Under the pieces are notes generated by a model, which had not been told where the DNA came from, did no database searches, and worked only from the letters and a program-made list of their open reading frames with translations. Both the position numbers and the translations under genes were made by a program. From assembly GCA_940337035.1 (NCBI GenBank), contig OW679202.1, positions 16,246,708-16,310,707 of the forward strand: a stretch of DNA of 64,000 bases. Reading direction: 5' to 3'. Every line of letters starts with the position of its first letter. The stretch's first letter is position 1. Source of the stretch: Agriotes lineatus (Eukaryota; Arthropoda; Insecta; Coleoptera; Elateridae). This document shows, piece after piece, positions 19,895 through 31,199 of the stretch.

Positions 19895-20957
19895 ATTTCG
19901 ACAACCTGTTGATGTTAATTTTTCGTTTTCGGTAAATCCCGAAGAGAAATTGATTAAGAATCTCCCAGTTACTGTGTATAATGGAGAAATTTTAGTTAAC
20001 GCACGTAATATTGATGAACTTTTCATTCCACAAGTTTTAACTTTTGCAAAAAACGGTTATGCACCCGTAGAAATACAAAATCCAACGCAAAGAACAATTT
20101 CAGTAACCTTAAACGAACCTGTATCAACAATTCGCTTTGAACCATCTTTGTACGAAACTTATAAATTCGAATCATTCACTAACCCTTGCGAAACAACAAA
20201 CTCCCAAGTTGACAAAAGTAGCATAAAAGACCTAATACGTACCGATTAAATGAATCAAGAAGAGAAAATTGCTATTATAAATCTTTGTAACCAATTCTCA
20301 GACATTTTTCTTAAACCAGGCGATAAACTAACTTTTGCTTCTAAAATTAAGCACGCGATAAAAACTACAGACGAAATCCCAGTACACACCAAGTCATATA
20401 GATACCCATACGTACATAAACAAGAAGTGCAACGACAAATTCAGGAAATGTTAGAAAAAGGAATCATTAGGCCATCTTATAGCCCGTGGTCGTCCCCTAT
20501 TTGGATAGTCTCGAAAAAAATGGAGGCATCGGGAAAACAAAAATGGAGACTAGTCGTGGATTATCGCAAAATTAACAAAAAAACCATTGATGATAGGTAC
20601 CCCCTTCCTAATATTAATGATATTTTGGATAAATTAGGTAGAGCTCAATATTTTAGCACGCTTGATTTAGCTAGCGGGTTTCACCAGATAGAAATGAGTA
20701 AATGTTCTATTGAAAAGACCGCGTTTAACGTCGAAAACGGACATTTTGAATATTTAAGGGTTCCATATGGATTAAAAAACGCGCAGTCAACGTTTCAGAG
20801 AGTGATGGACGAAGTTTTAAAAGATCTACAAAATAAAATATGTATGGTTTATATGGATGACATAATTATTTTTAGTACGAGTTTGCAAGAACATGTTCAA
20901 AATTTAAAATTAGTATTTTCCAAATTACGCGAAGCAACTAAAAGTTCAGTTAGATAA
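19878..20957 (+). pseudogene. pol: reverse transcriptase
   Basis: Connection region 19878-20249, an in-frame stop at 20247-20249, then a 235-codon frame with Gypsy-type reverse transcriptase blocks: SSPIWIVSKK, WRLVVDYRKINKKT, STLDLASGFHQIEM (first catalytic Asp), YGLKNAQSTFQRVMDEVL and VYMDDIIIFS (YMDD, about 20846-20865). A one-base loss near 20935 moves the remainder into frame 1. The catalytic residues themselves are intact; the enzyme is lost through the stop and the frameshift. Confidence 0.9.
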
Positions 20958-21837
20958 ATGCGAATTCTTGCAGAAAGAAGTAGAATATTTAGGGCATGTT
21001 GTGACACCAGATGGCATCAAACCAAACAAAAAGAAAATAGAAGCTATCAGAAAATTTCCCATTCCACGTACACAAAAAGAAATCAAATCACTTCTCGGCT
21101 TGTTAGGTTATTATCGTAAATTTATACAGAATTTTGTTAAATTAACCAAGCCAATGACGCAATGTCTTAAGAAAAATCAAAAGGTAGAACACACCAAAGA
21201 ATTTATTGAATGTTTCAATACATGTAAAAATATACTAACTTCGGAACTAGTATTAGCTTACCCAGACTTTAACAAATCCTTCGAATTGACGACAGGCGCA
21301 TCCAACTATGCTGTGGGTGCTGTACTCTCTCAAAATAATCATCCAATTTCTTATTCATCTAGAACCCTAAATACAGCCGAAATAAATTACTCGACTATTG
21401 AAAAAGAACTCCTTGCTATCGTGTGGAGTTGTAAATATTTTAGACCATATCTTTTCGGTCAAAAATTCGTAATCCTAACAGATCATAAGCCATTACAATG
21501 GTTATTTTCGCTCAAAGAACCAAATTCACGTTTAATTAGGTGGCGTTTAAAATTAGAAGAGTTCGATTATACTATTAAATATAAAAAGGGTAAAAACAAC
21601 CAAGCAGCAGACGCTCTTTCGAGAAATCCACCAGATTTTGATTTTAACCCTTTAGAAACCTCTTCTATTGACAATAATCTAGGAGATATCGATCAAGTAA
21701 TTCAAAAAGCACTAAACGAAAACCAACCAATTCCATATTTGGATAATGATACTATTTCCGAAATACTGGAATCATTAGGTGAAAATCATCCAAAAGTTAA
21801 CGTAATTTCTGATATCCAAATTAAACCCTCTGTTTGA
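20958..21837 (+). pseudogene. pol: RT thumb and RNase H, catalytic Asp replaced
   Basis: A 289-codon frame with YLGHVVTPDGIKPN, then LLGLLGYYRKFI and the RNase H domain. The usual TDAS is TGAS here (Gly codon at 21295-21297), removing the first catalytic aspartate. IEKELLAIVW, ILTDHKPLQWL and NNQAADALSRN retain the Glu and the later aspartates. RNase H removes the RNA strand after copying. The frame ends at 21837, where an unrelated segment interrupts pol. Confidence 0.85.
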
Positions 21838-22640
21838 TTCACACAGATGCGTGCATCAAAACCTTTTTGCTTATAATTATTCATGCAATTCAAGTCATAA
21901 CTGTTCTATCTCATTCAAAGGTCGTGGTAAAGTCAAATTTGCATCTTGCCGTATTTGTTTGCCTCTGTTAATATTGGAAAGGAATTTGTAAGCTTCCCTT
22001 AATGGCTTTTAAGCGGATGGATACACTTTCTAATAGGACTTAAGCCGACTTAGCGTATTTGGGACTCATGTGTTTATGGATTTCGTTCAATACAATGCCT
22101 CATTGAGAGAGCTTAGCATTAAGATTTCTTAAAATAAGCATTTATTCCTAAACAACGTGCGACGCTCCGATTGGCTACGCAGGATCGCCTCAGCCAATAG
22201 TGTTTGAGCCTCCCCCTCCTTGTTGAATTTGCGAGTTCAGCTCATTGTCAATTCAGCTTCAGTTAGATTCAGAATTTCGAGTAAACAAGTTCAGCTATGC
22301 TTTGTGCTGGTTTGCGGTCGGTCTAGCTCCCTGGTAAAGACGTTTCCAGGTTGTTTTGTGTGACGGTTACGCGCAATTCGCTATTTTCGCGTGGCCAATC
22401 CAAGCGTGTCACAACAGTTGAAGCTATTGTAAAAAACCATCGGTCCATCAGTGACGTTTGTAATCGTTGTTACTCAATATACTCGTGTTTGTTAAGTCTT
22501 GTTTCACTCCAACAAATAACTGAACCCAAGTCAAGGGTTATTAAGTGGCAGTTCCCGGCAATCCCATTGAACCGGAATTCGCAGCGGATTAACTGGGGGC
22601 CCCATTCGTGGAAGCCTCTTTTCAAGTTAATCATACAAAA
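21838..22640. other. Foreign segment of about 0.8 kb inside pol
   Basis: Sequence between the RNase H part and the resumed pol frame has no pol character. It holds two CCAAT-type boxes facing each other (ATTGGCT 22170-22176, AGCCAAT 22192-22198), a CAGTT-type initiator region (about 22232-22265) and GC-richer, promoter-like sequence. It ends with a stretch containing CTGGGGGCCCC. It could be a solo LTR plus leader of another retroelement or a captured host sequence. I could not define a target-site duplication; TGTT on the left and AGTT on the right are only similar. Confidence 0.55.
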
Positions 22641-24097
22641 AACACCCCCTGTAACAACACAGCAAAACGACGAAACTGATCTAGAAACAGTACATACATC
22701 TCAAGAAAATCCTATTTGTACTATACCCATAACAGAACGGTCTTTAAACACATATAAAAATCAATTGTTTATAACAAACGGCGACATCGATTCAGTACAA
22801 TGTCGAAAAAAGGTAATTTTTGAAAATTCAAGGTTCTACATAACGTTGCCGAAAATTAACGTCAAATATTACGTTATGCAACTTCTTAAAGAGTACATAG
22901 ATCCTAAGCAAATATATGCCGCTTACTTTCAGCATTCGTCATTACCCAAAATTTTTGCTCTAACCGTTCAAGAAATATATAAAAATTCGTCTTTTAAGCT
23001 TATTCACTGTACTAAATTTCTTACAGACGTAGAAACGTTAGAAGAACAAAAATAAAAACTTGAATACTATCATATTAGCAAATCCTGTCATAGAGGAATA
23101 AACGAAATGAAAATGTCTTTAACTTCAAGATATTATTGGCCGAAAATGGCACAAGATATCGAATATTATGTTAACAACTGTGAAACATGTTTAAAAAATA
23201 AATACGACCGAAATCCTCCAGTAATTAAATTCAATCTTACTCCAACAACTTCAAAACCCTTCGAACACATTTAAAATAGCTAACGAAAGTTATTTGACTA
23301 TTATTGACGCATTTTCACGCTACGGTCAAGCGTACCAATTGGATTCTGTCACAGGCATAGCAGTAGTGGAAAATCTTTTAAATTTCATCTCACACCACGG
23401 CTTACCTCAAAAAATAACTACTGACTGTGGTACCGAATTTAAGAATCAAGATCTAGAAAATTTCTGTAAATTGCATCGTATAGAACTCCACTACACAACT
23501 TCAAAAAACAGTAATTCAAACTCCCCAGTGGAGCGATTTCATTCCACTCTAATTGAACATTTTCGTTGTTTAAAAGAAGATCACAAAAATCTCTATTCAA
23601 ACCAGCTTATGAAGCGAGCTATATTAGGTTACAATAATGCAATTCACAGTGTCACAAAATTCACCCCGTTCGAAGTTATAAAAGGTCACATCAATAATAC
23701 CAATCCCTTTGATTTAAATGATCATGTTATTGTATCAGACTACATTCAGGACCATAAAGAAACATCCAACAAATTATATGAAAAAATCAAAGACGCTAAT
23801 GAAAATGCCAAAGAAAATATTATTTCCAAACACAATGAAAATCGAAATGCTCCTCCAAATTTCGCAAATCAAAAAGTTGCATATTTGAAAACAAAATTTC
23901 GAGATAAAAAGTTACCAACATTTAAAAAGGCTAAAATACTAGAAGAAAATGACATTAAGTTAATCACGGACAAAGGAACATACCATAAAAATATTGCTAG
24001 AACTAGAAAACCTAAAATTAATTCCTTGTTACAGGAACCTAAGCGAAATGAGGCTACTAACCTTATTCCTGGTCCTTCAAATATTACGAGTACGTAG
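22641..24097 (+). pseudogene. pol: integrase, first catalytic Asp lost
   Basis: After the foreign segment, pol resumes with a linker to 23055, where an in-frame stop occurs. The H2C2 zinc-binding domain follows (YYHISKSCHRGINEM ... YVNNCETCLKN, about 23068-23190). A small deletion with a stop and frame change near 23265-23275 removes the segment that should hold the first aspartate of the D,D35E triad. The core continues at 23294-24097 with TIIDAFSRYGQAY, TTDCGTEFKN (second Asp) and NSPVERFHSTL (Glu). The C-terminal region is basic. It overlaps the start of env. Confidence 0.9.
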
Positions 24098-25700
24098 TAT
24101 AGATGAGGATATTAAAATCAAAACATTTGACAACCCTATACTTCCTATACAGTTAGGAAATGCTGGATTAGTTTATAGTAAGCACACATTTTTGCATTAC
24201 TTAGATTTAAACGTAATTATTAATCAGTTAAATAACTTAAAGAAACAATTTTTCGTAGTTAGAGATAGTATAAGCAAAGTAAATATTACAAACCCTATAT
24301 CCTATCACGGCTTAGCCGAAGGCATGTTACTCAGATCAGAATATTTAATTCAAACAACTCAACAGAAATAAAAGAGGCCCAATTAATGGCATAGGAAAAA
24401 ATTAATAAGTGGCTTTTTGGCAATCTTGATGCAGACGACGAAAAACGATATGATCACGCTGTTAATGTACTAGAACAAAATCAGAAGGACTTAACGCATG
24501 AAACAAATTTAAAAATTTCTTTATCCAAAAAACTAATTGCCAACTACAATAAAACAATAATAATATTAAATAAAAACCAATAAAAACTTGAAAATGACTT
24601 AAAAACTTTTCAGGCAGCAGTTCAGAATACTATTAATGACCTCAGTACTTACATTACTTTTCAAGGCACAATCTCTCAATTGAATTTAGACTGTCAAATT
24701 TTAATAACTTTCATAGACAATATAGAAAATGCTAAAGTATTCTCGAAATTGAATACCCTGCATAACTCAATAATATCAAGTTATGAACTCCGAGAGATGC
24801 TCAATTACTTAGAAAAAATATACAGTAAAACAGAAATTCCGAAATTCAAAAATCTCCTCACGTACTACCAATTTTTGGGAACGCAAGTAACTTTTGTAAA
24901 CTCTAAATTAGTTTTTGCTATACACGTCCCTATAATAAGAACCGAAGTCCTGGACTTCTACCGTCTTTATCCAAACCCACCAAATTATTATTCCAAAACA
25001 CCGATATTTGGCACTGAAAAACTCCAAGACCCAGTTCGAGAAAGAAGAATGCCCGGTACTGGAAGAAACATTTTATTGCACCGAAAACTTCATTGTGGAA
25101 GACAACTGCACCCTTAGGCTTCTCGAAGGCAATCCAGCGAAAAACTGTCACGCCCTCGAAATATTTATAGAAGAGTCCATCATTAAGCAAGTCACCCAAG
25201 AAGAAGTGTTGATAATTTCTGCAAATCAAGAAAGGCTGTTTTCCAAATGCAAATCGGACCAATATTTAGAAATAAATCTCCCATCCCTAATAAAGATTCC
25301 CAAATTGTGCGAAATCCAAGTGGACGGCAAGAAATTGATAAATGACGTTAAATTGCAACAAGGCAAACCGCTCATTTTACCGAAGTTTGGCATAGGACAC
25401 TTTGAAATTTTGAAGCAACACAAGACTTCAAATTTTACAAAACTGGACATAGAAGAAATTTACCAAATTAGTGAAATCGCAAGATAACTAACACCAATCA
25501 AGCAGATCGTTCATCCGGCAAACACCACCCCAATTATTAGCACCCTGATTGGTCTACTAATTCTCGCAATCATTGTGCTGTTTATGTTAATGTTTAGAAA
25601 ACAATGCAAGAAATCATTGGAAAGCCCAAAGGCAGCCGAAAAGGAAAATCAAAATAAAGCTAAAGAATTGAAAATGGGCTCCGTTATTTTTTCATCTTAA
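24048..25700 (+). pseudogene. env (baculovirus F-like) of the errantivirus-like element, broken
   Basis: An ATG at 24048 begins a hydrophobic, signal-peptide-like segment (LLTLFLVLQIL) overlapping the end of pol by about 50 nt. The extracellular part follows in several frames, including a segment around 24410-24460 with WLFGNLDADDEKRYD, as at the fusion-peptide region of errantiviral/F-type envelope proteins. A C-terminal transmembrane segment (about 25533-25595) and a short basic tail end at 25700. Frame changes or stops near 24369, 24391, 24582, 25005 and 25485 break the gene. Such proteins mediate membrane fusion; this copy is not functional. Confidence 0.85.
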
Positions 25701-25708
25701 GGAGAAAG
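25699..25708 (+). other. Polypurine tract
   Basis: AAGGAGAAAG directly precedes the 3' LTR and overlaps the env stop codon. It would prime plus-strand synthesis. Confidence 0.8.
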
Positions 25709-25922
25709 AGTTACGTGCACCTGCTTATCAAGAACACGACGCCACGCTGATAAGGCACATCCCAGCTCATCGTTATCTCTTTGCCACATTGCGAATTATG
25801 TAAAATGTTAGATTCATTCTTTGCTTGTTTGTAACAGAGTTAAGACGGTTTTTGCTTTTACCTGTAATTACGAAATAAAGTTTATTTTTAAAAAGCTGTT
25901 TTTCCGATTTAATCATTTAACT
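25709..25922 (+). repeat. 3' LTR of the errantivirus-like element
   Basis: 214 bp, AGTTA to TAACT, almost identical to the 5' LTR. Followed by CTCA (25923-25926), the target-site duplication. Confidence 0.95.
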
Positions 25923-25926
25923 CTCA

Positions 25927-26438
25927 CACAGATGTAGTCACGATAAAAAAACTTTGACGGAAGTTGCGTTTAAAAACAAAAATCGACCGGTTCAGGATTT
26001 TACTGTAGTCACCGATTTACGAAATAATGTATTTATTCCTTTCATTTGCACCATACTTATATAAATTGAGGGGAGCCATATTTCTAGGGACGCCCATGTA
26101 TAATGGAACGAATTAACACATGACTGACACTCAGTTTCATTCAGTAGTTATACAAAAATTAATTAAAATGTCACATTTTTGTCAAATATTTCGAATACTA
26201 GGGCCCGAGAAAATATAAACATAACAATTCTTAAGTAACAGTAACACACTGTCAAGCTTCTCCGCTACTTTTTGAACACCCTGTAAAAAGCGCAAAGTTT
26301 TGGAAATATTTGCAAGCGAAACGCCCCTAAACTGATTTTTCAGAAAGAATAGAATGTGGCTTGCTGAAAGCTTAATAATAAGGGGAAACGTTTGCACGTG
26401 CTAGCGAAGCAGGCCGCGATGCGCACACGGCGCTTGCG
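25927..26438. other. Unassigned flank, lone mariner-type end
   Basis: No gene recognised. GAACACCCTGTA at 26273-26284 resembles one terminus of a mariner element without an identifiable partner. A CpG-rich patch begins at 26400. Confidence 0.35.
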
Positions 26439-26600
26439 TCAGTTCGTTTTACCTGAACAACTTTAGACTTTAGCAATGTGATTAGGTTAGGATATGACAG
26501 TCGCCTATAGATAGTGCGGTGCGGGTGTGTGTGTTTGTGTGGTGTCCGTGAGTAGCAGTTAGTATGTGAAATCTCTTCGTTTTTAACAAAAAGCCGAAAG
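26439..26600 (+). promoter_or_regulatory. Possible promoter and non-coding first exon with splice donor
   Basis: A CpG-rich stretch (26400-26445) contains TCAGTT at 26439-26444, which fits the arthropod initiator. About 160 bp downstream AAAG|GTAAGT at 26597-26606 is an excellent splice donor. The intervening sequence has no long frame. This could be the 5' exon of a host transcript extending to the right, but no partner exon was recognised in the window, so it is a weak inference. Confidence 0.25.
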
Positions 26601-26606
26601 GTAAGT

Positions 26607-27342
26607 TAACAGATGCAAACCATTCGTTACTCTTCCTTCACTAACAATTTTATAACTCATTCGAAATTGTTACTTATTAAAAATAATTTCCTTACCTTAC
26701 ACCAACTGTTCTCCGAAGATCATCGCTAATGATTTAAAAAGTACAAATGGATAACATAGTTATACAATCTTATTTTAAAATAAATTGTATATAGGTACGT
26801 GCCAGGGCAGCACTTTTTATTAAAAATTCCAAACGCGTGATTCGTTGCTAAAGCAAACAGTCACGTGTCTGCAACACAACAGTTCGCTATTATTTCTGTA
26901 AAACGCGTTTTTTAATTCGCGTAAATATGTGTTACCCGTTCTAGGCAAGAGCATCATTTATTACGCCGCAAGTTTTTATGGTAGAAATAAGAAAACAATA
27001 CCTAATATCAAACCCGGCTAAACTGGATTTGTCAACTAACTACACGTAGCTATTATTATTCGATCCACGGATTGAGAAAGCTTAAGCCAGTTTTGCCGTA
27101 TAAACAGATCGTATATATAATTACATACACGTATCGCAGCAGTAGTAGGGTTGATTAATATAAATAACATTATATATACAATCACACAACAATGTGCAGG
27201 CATGAAACAATTTCACTACTAGTGTCTCGATCTAGAAGTTGAGCACGCTGATTGTGTACTATGCATGTATACAACTAAAACATTTTTCTAAATTTTGTAG
27301 AAGTTTTTCTAAAATGGTATTTTCCAAGCAGATCGTAAAATA
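26607..27342. other. No recognised feature
   Basis: AT-rich non-coding sequence. Nothing recognised on either strand. Confidence 0.4.
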
Positions 27343-27344
27343 TA

Positions 27345-27564
27345 CTCCTGGGCAAAATTAACGCATCACAAAAAATATTCTGAAAATTAAATTTTTCATA
27401 TTATTATAAGTGTTGGAGCTTTGCAATAGTAAAAAGGACTGTTATAAAGGATTAGTGAAAATTTATTGTGTATTTGAGGAAAAACGGGACAATTTACAAC
27501 TTATAATATGGAAAATTTAGTTTTCAGGATATTTAGTTTCTGATGCATTAATTTTGTCCCGGAG
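27345..27564. mobile_element. Tc1/mariner-type MITE, 220 bp, TA flanks
   Basis: Inverted ends CTCCTGGGCAAAATTAACGC at 27345 and the complement of CTCCGGGACAAAATTAATGC ending 27564. The arms extend about 75 bp inward. TA lies on both sides (27343-27344, 27565-27566). Non-coding. Confidence 0.9.
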
Positions 27565-27566
27565 TA

Positions 27567-28995
27567 TATTAACAGTTACCAAAATTTCAAAATATTTATT
27601 AAAAAAAAACGAAAAAATTAGCTAACCTGCGGTAGCAAAACAATCAGTTTTAATTAATTTTAAACACGAGAGATTCCTTTCAAGATAACCTTGTGACGAA
27701 ATCAAGTCAAAAGGAGTCTGTTTCTCATAATCATAACAGAACAACCACAATACTGAATGGGTTGTTTATACGTTATTAACCTTAGGTGCTCTTTTTCCAC
27801 GATGCAATATATGCTTCGCGGTGTATTAATAACTTAGCCGGTAACGTTTTGAAGATATATTTTTACAACTATTACTGCGAATGGTTTTATCTAAACTCAG
27901 TTACTATTTGTACCTTTGAATGACGTTTCTCTCCATAATTAGTTTTTCAACAACGCAAGATTTATTGGATGGTATATTTTGTGGGAAATCGATTCTTCAC
28001 GCTGCTTTATTTGTTATAAGTTAGTTACAGTGATGGAAAAATTGTTTTGCGTCGATTACTTATGTCCAGTACAAATTAAAAAGGTTTTTTACTTTTACAT
28101 AACTGTTAGAGAGAATATAAAAATAACGACTAATGTTAGTTGGAAATGCCTATAACAGACAAGGATTTTGGTGCGGTTGCAATACTTGGAAGGCTAGCTA
28201 TTTCACCGTTGTGATGCATCCTTTGTTCTGTTAGATATATAATTGAGGAAGCAAGCTTCTTATAAATGTTGGTTATCAGGATCTGTAGCTACTAGTAGCC
28301 CACTTGGTATTGTCGGACTGTCATTAATTTGTTTTATATTCGTTTGTTTACATTGAACGTAGGTACTTTTGTTGGCCAATTAATCGAAGTTCTTTTTTAT
28401 AGAAGAACAATTTATATAGTTGAATGCCTTAAGAAGTAAATAAAAACAACTCTTTGTTCTTAGTGAGAGAGGTAGGTTAAAATAAAACAAGACAGGACTT
28501 CGTCCGTTCTTACATCATCTGTTGCTACTGATATCAATGGCTTCTGCGCCTGTTGCCAGAGATATAAATTTCAATCTTCTTATGTAGAAGGATGATTGTT
28601 TCTGACAAAGAAGTCCGATCGTTTGAAATTGCACCATGTAGAATGCTCAACAAATTGTGTGCTCACACTATTCTCCATAGTCAAGATGGACATTGCAAAA
28701 ATTGATAGCGAGAGAATTGAGTAAGGTGTTATTTCGAACACAATATTCATGGTCATGATTTCGAATTTATTCGCCAGTTATCTAGAAATAACATATTTTG
28801 TTGTGTCGATTACTAAACTTAAGAACGTAATGGAGCTCCATATCAAACATCAAAGTAACAGAATCATCAGATCTCAAGGAACATGTCTGACGGTATGAGA
28901 GTTATGATTATTATGCTTAGAGCTGGAATTAATATGATTTTATTACATGCCTACATGCATACATAATCTGTCCTCTTTTATCCGTAGGTGTCAAG
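27567..28995. other. No recognised feature
   Basis: AT-rich non-coding sequence without long frames, repeats or RNA genes that I can recognise. Confidence 0.4.
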
Positions 28996-28999
28996 ATTT

Positions 29000-30170
29000 T
29001 TAAAGTTCATGTTGACACTATATTTACTGCAGTCTCTCTATGAATATATGACATTCCTTCCGGTTTATAGTTATCTATTTTGATTATTTTCAAGTTTTTC
29101 CTGTTTTTATTTATTTCTTTTGTTTTCCCAAACGGCTTTTTCTTTATTATCATCATTACCATTGTGAGCCTTGAGTTCTTCAAAAATGTTCCGCTATTGA
29201 CTCGAGTTTCTTGCCTTTGCTCTCCATCGGTGCACTCAATGTGGTTCAGGTCTTTTTCTATCACATCCATATACCTAGTTTTTGGGTGTCCTGCAGGTTT
29301 ATTTTTCAAGATTAGTTTTACTGGTTTATCTTCATCCTTTCGCTTTACATGCGCTATCCGTGGTAACCTCTCGATTCTGATTGTGGATATTATATCACCC
29401 TCATTATATTTTTAGTAGAGATCGAAATTATGCCGTCTACGCCAATATTCGTATTCATTTATTGCCCCATATACCTTAGCACTTTTCGTTCAAAGGGAAT
29501 TTTCATCCTTCTTGTTTATAACCTATGGTCCTCCGGTCAGCCATTTGTATAATTTAACTTCTATTGGTTTTAGGAAGTTTTTTTTACTTCCATATGTCTC
29601 TTAAATCCATAGTAACATCTGTTTGTCAATACTATGCGTTTCTAGATCTCTTCACTGGTGTTATTGCCTCGGTTAACTTGCGATATAGACAAATTCCCTT
29701 ACGCTTTCGAAGTTATATTCGTCAATTATGAGGTTCTGTCGGACTCTTACTTGTCGGCTTTCACTGATTGCGGCCTTCTCTAGGATGATAAATGCATCTT
29801 TCCTATCCACCACACTTCTGCCAACAATGTCTATAATAGTCCACGTACGCAAGTATTTGGAAAGATTTATTAAATATGGTGCCTCTGATTTCAGTGTCCA
29901 AATATTTTACTGCTGCAAGGATGATATTAAACAGTAGAAAGAGAATAGAGTATCTCCCTGGCGAAGACCTTTATTGGTAGTAAAGGGACGGGATAAGTCT
30001 TCTTGTATTTTGACTTTGTACACTACTGCCCTCATAGCTAACCTGGTGAGTTTGATTAATTGTCCTTGAAATCCGAGTTCTTCCATGGCCGTATACATTT
30101 CTTCTCCAATCAAGTCTTTAATCTATTGAATTCACTCCCTGAAGCTACAGTCTCAGCACCTTCAGTCAAT
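29000..30170 (-). mobile_element. RTE-like LINE fragment (reverse transcriptase to C-terminus)
   Basis: On the minus strand, EEMYTAMEELGFQGQLIKLT and TTNKGLRQGDTLF (about 30095-29955) are reverse transcriptase blocks. KSFQILAYVDYY with a frame change (about 29860-29830) stands where YADD should be, and the frame continues to KAAISESRQVRVRQN. Near 29290-29240 GHPKTRYMDVIEKDLNHIE matches the GRPk.RW.D.i..DL tail of RTE-like LINEs. Multiple stops and frameshifts. The 5' part beyond 30170 is missing. Confidence 0.75.
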
Positions 30171-30243
30171 TCCCTCAAAAATAAATACATGGGTTAACAA
30201 CGAATTAACAATTGTATGGAAGCCAGTACAGCTTATATATATA

Positions 30244-30844
30244 CAGTGCGAGTGTAAAGTCTGGAACTTCCGAAATAACACTTTTATCAAATGTTTTTGC
30301 AAGAAACCCTCGAACACGTCAATTTTCATTTAAAAAAACACATATTTTACTGTAATTGTCACTTTTAGATTGTCTTTTGTTTTTGAGTTATGACGTTTGC
30401 GATAATTTTTTTAAATGGAAACCCGAATTTTTTATGATGAATTTGGACAGAGCATGAAATTCTAAGACCAAATACGCCAAAAAGAAGCATGATACTGTAT
30501 TTTGAAATTTTCGAGAAAATCGTACGATTACCACATCCCCTCAATACTAAAATTTCAATTCGTCCATTTTCACTCAAATATCGCACCATTATTTATTTAA
30601 TTAAGAGCACACGTATATGGTCTTAGAATTTCATGCTCTGTCCAAATTTATCATAAAAATTTAGGGTTTCCATTTAAAAAAATTATCGCAAACGTCATAA
30701 CTCAAAAACAAAAGATAATCTAAAAGTGACAATTGCAGTAAAATACGTCTTATTTAAAATAAAAATTGACGTGTTTCGGGATTTCTTTCAAAAACATTTG
30801 ATAAAAGTTCTATTTAGATGGTTCCAGACTTTACACTCCCACTG
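30244..30844. mobile_element. Palindromic MITE, 601 bp, TA flanks
   Basis: CAGTGCGAGTGTAAAGTCTG at 30244 pairs with the complement of CAGTGGGAGTGTAAAGTCTG ending at 30844. The inverted arms run about 225 bp (to about 30470 and from about 30620), including GAGTTATGACGTTTGCGATA and GACAGAGCATGAAATTCTAA and their complements. TA flanks at 30242-30243 and 30845-30846. No coding capacity; Tc1/mariner type. Confidence 0.92.
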
Positions 30845-30880
30845 TATATTGTTTGAGGCTTGCGCGGTTACTCGAATTAT

Positions 30881-31187
30881 TCTTGTTAAAATGGAATTTC
30901 GGTTTGGACCGCGTAGTCTTTGTAGATAAAAACCCAGCATTCTGTGGGTTAATGTGCCTTGCAAACTAACGTTTGTCAATATGGGTGCACAAACAGCATT
31001 AAGACCAAAATCTGGCTAAGTATCCTCATTCTCAAGGTACTCAAACAACACGAGCCACCAAAGAACTTAGCCATCGCGCAGTTTCTTGCTCGAGTTCACA
31101 AGGTGCAAAACATATTAAGCCAGAGAATGCTGGATATTTATCTACAAAGACTACACGGTCTAAGCCGAAATTCTATTTTAACAAGAA
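30881..31187. repeat. Inverted-repeat element, about 307 bp
   Basis: TCTTGTTAAAATGGAATTTC at 30881 and following (through GTCTTTGTAGATAAA and CAGCATTCT) is matched in reverse complement at 31122-31187, ending ATTTTAACAAGA. The arms are about 65 bp with several mismatches. No clear target duplication was found. Probably another MITE. Confidence 0.75.
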
Positions 31188-31199
31188 CAGTGTAGCTTA

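Larger units (their letters stand above)
17568..25922 (+). mobile_element. Errantivirus-like Gypsy LTR retroelement with env, defective
   Basis: Complete in structure: LTRs of 215 and 214 bp beginning AGTTA and ending TAACT, 4-bp target duplication CTCA on both sides, tRNA-Ser primer binding site, gag, pol (protease, reverse transcriptase, RNase H, integrase), env and a polypurine tract. The LTR ends, primer type and baculovirus-F-like env put it with insect errantiviruses. The two LTRs differ by one substitution and one T-run length change, so insertion looks recent. Yet gag, pol and env carry at least ten frameshifts or stops, and pol contains an unrelated segment of about 0.8 kb. It is not expected to make functional proteins. 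Confidence 0.95.
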
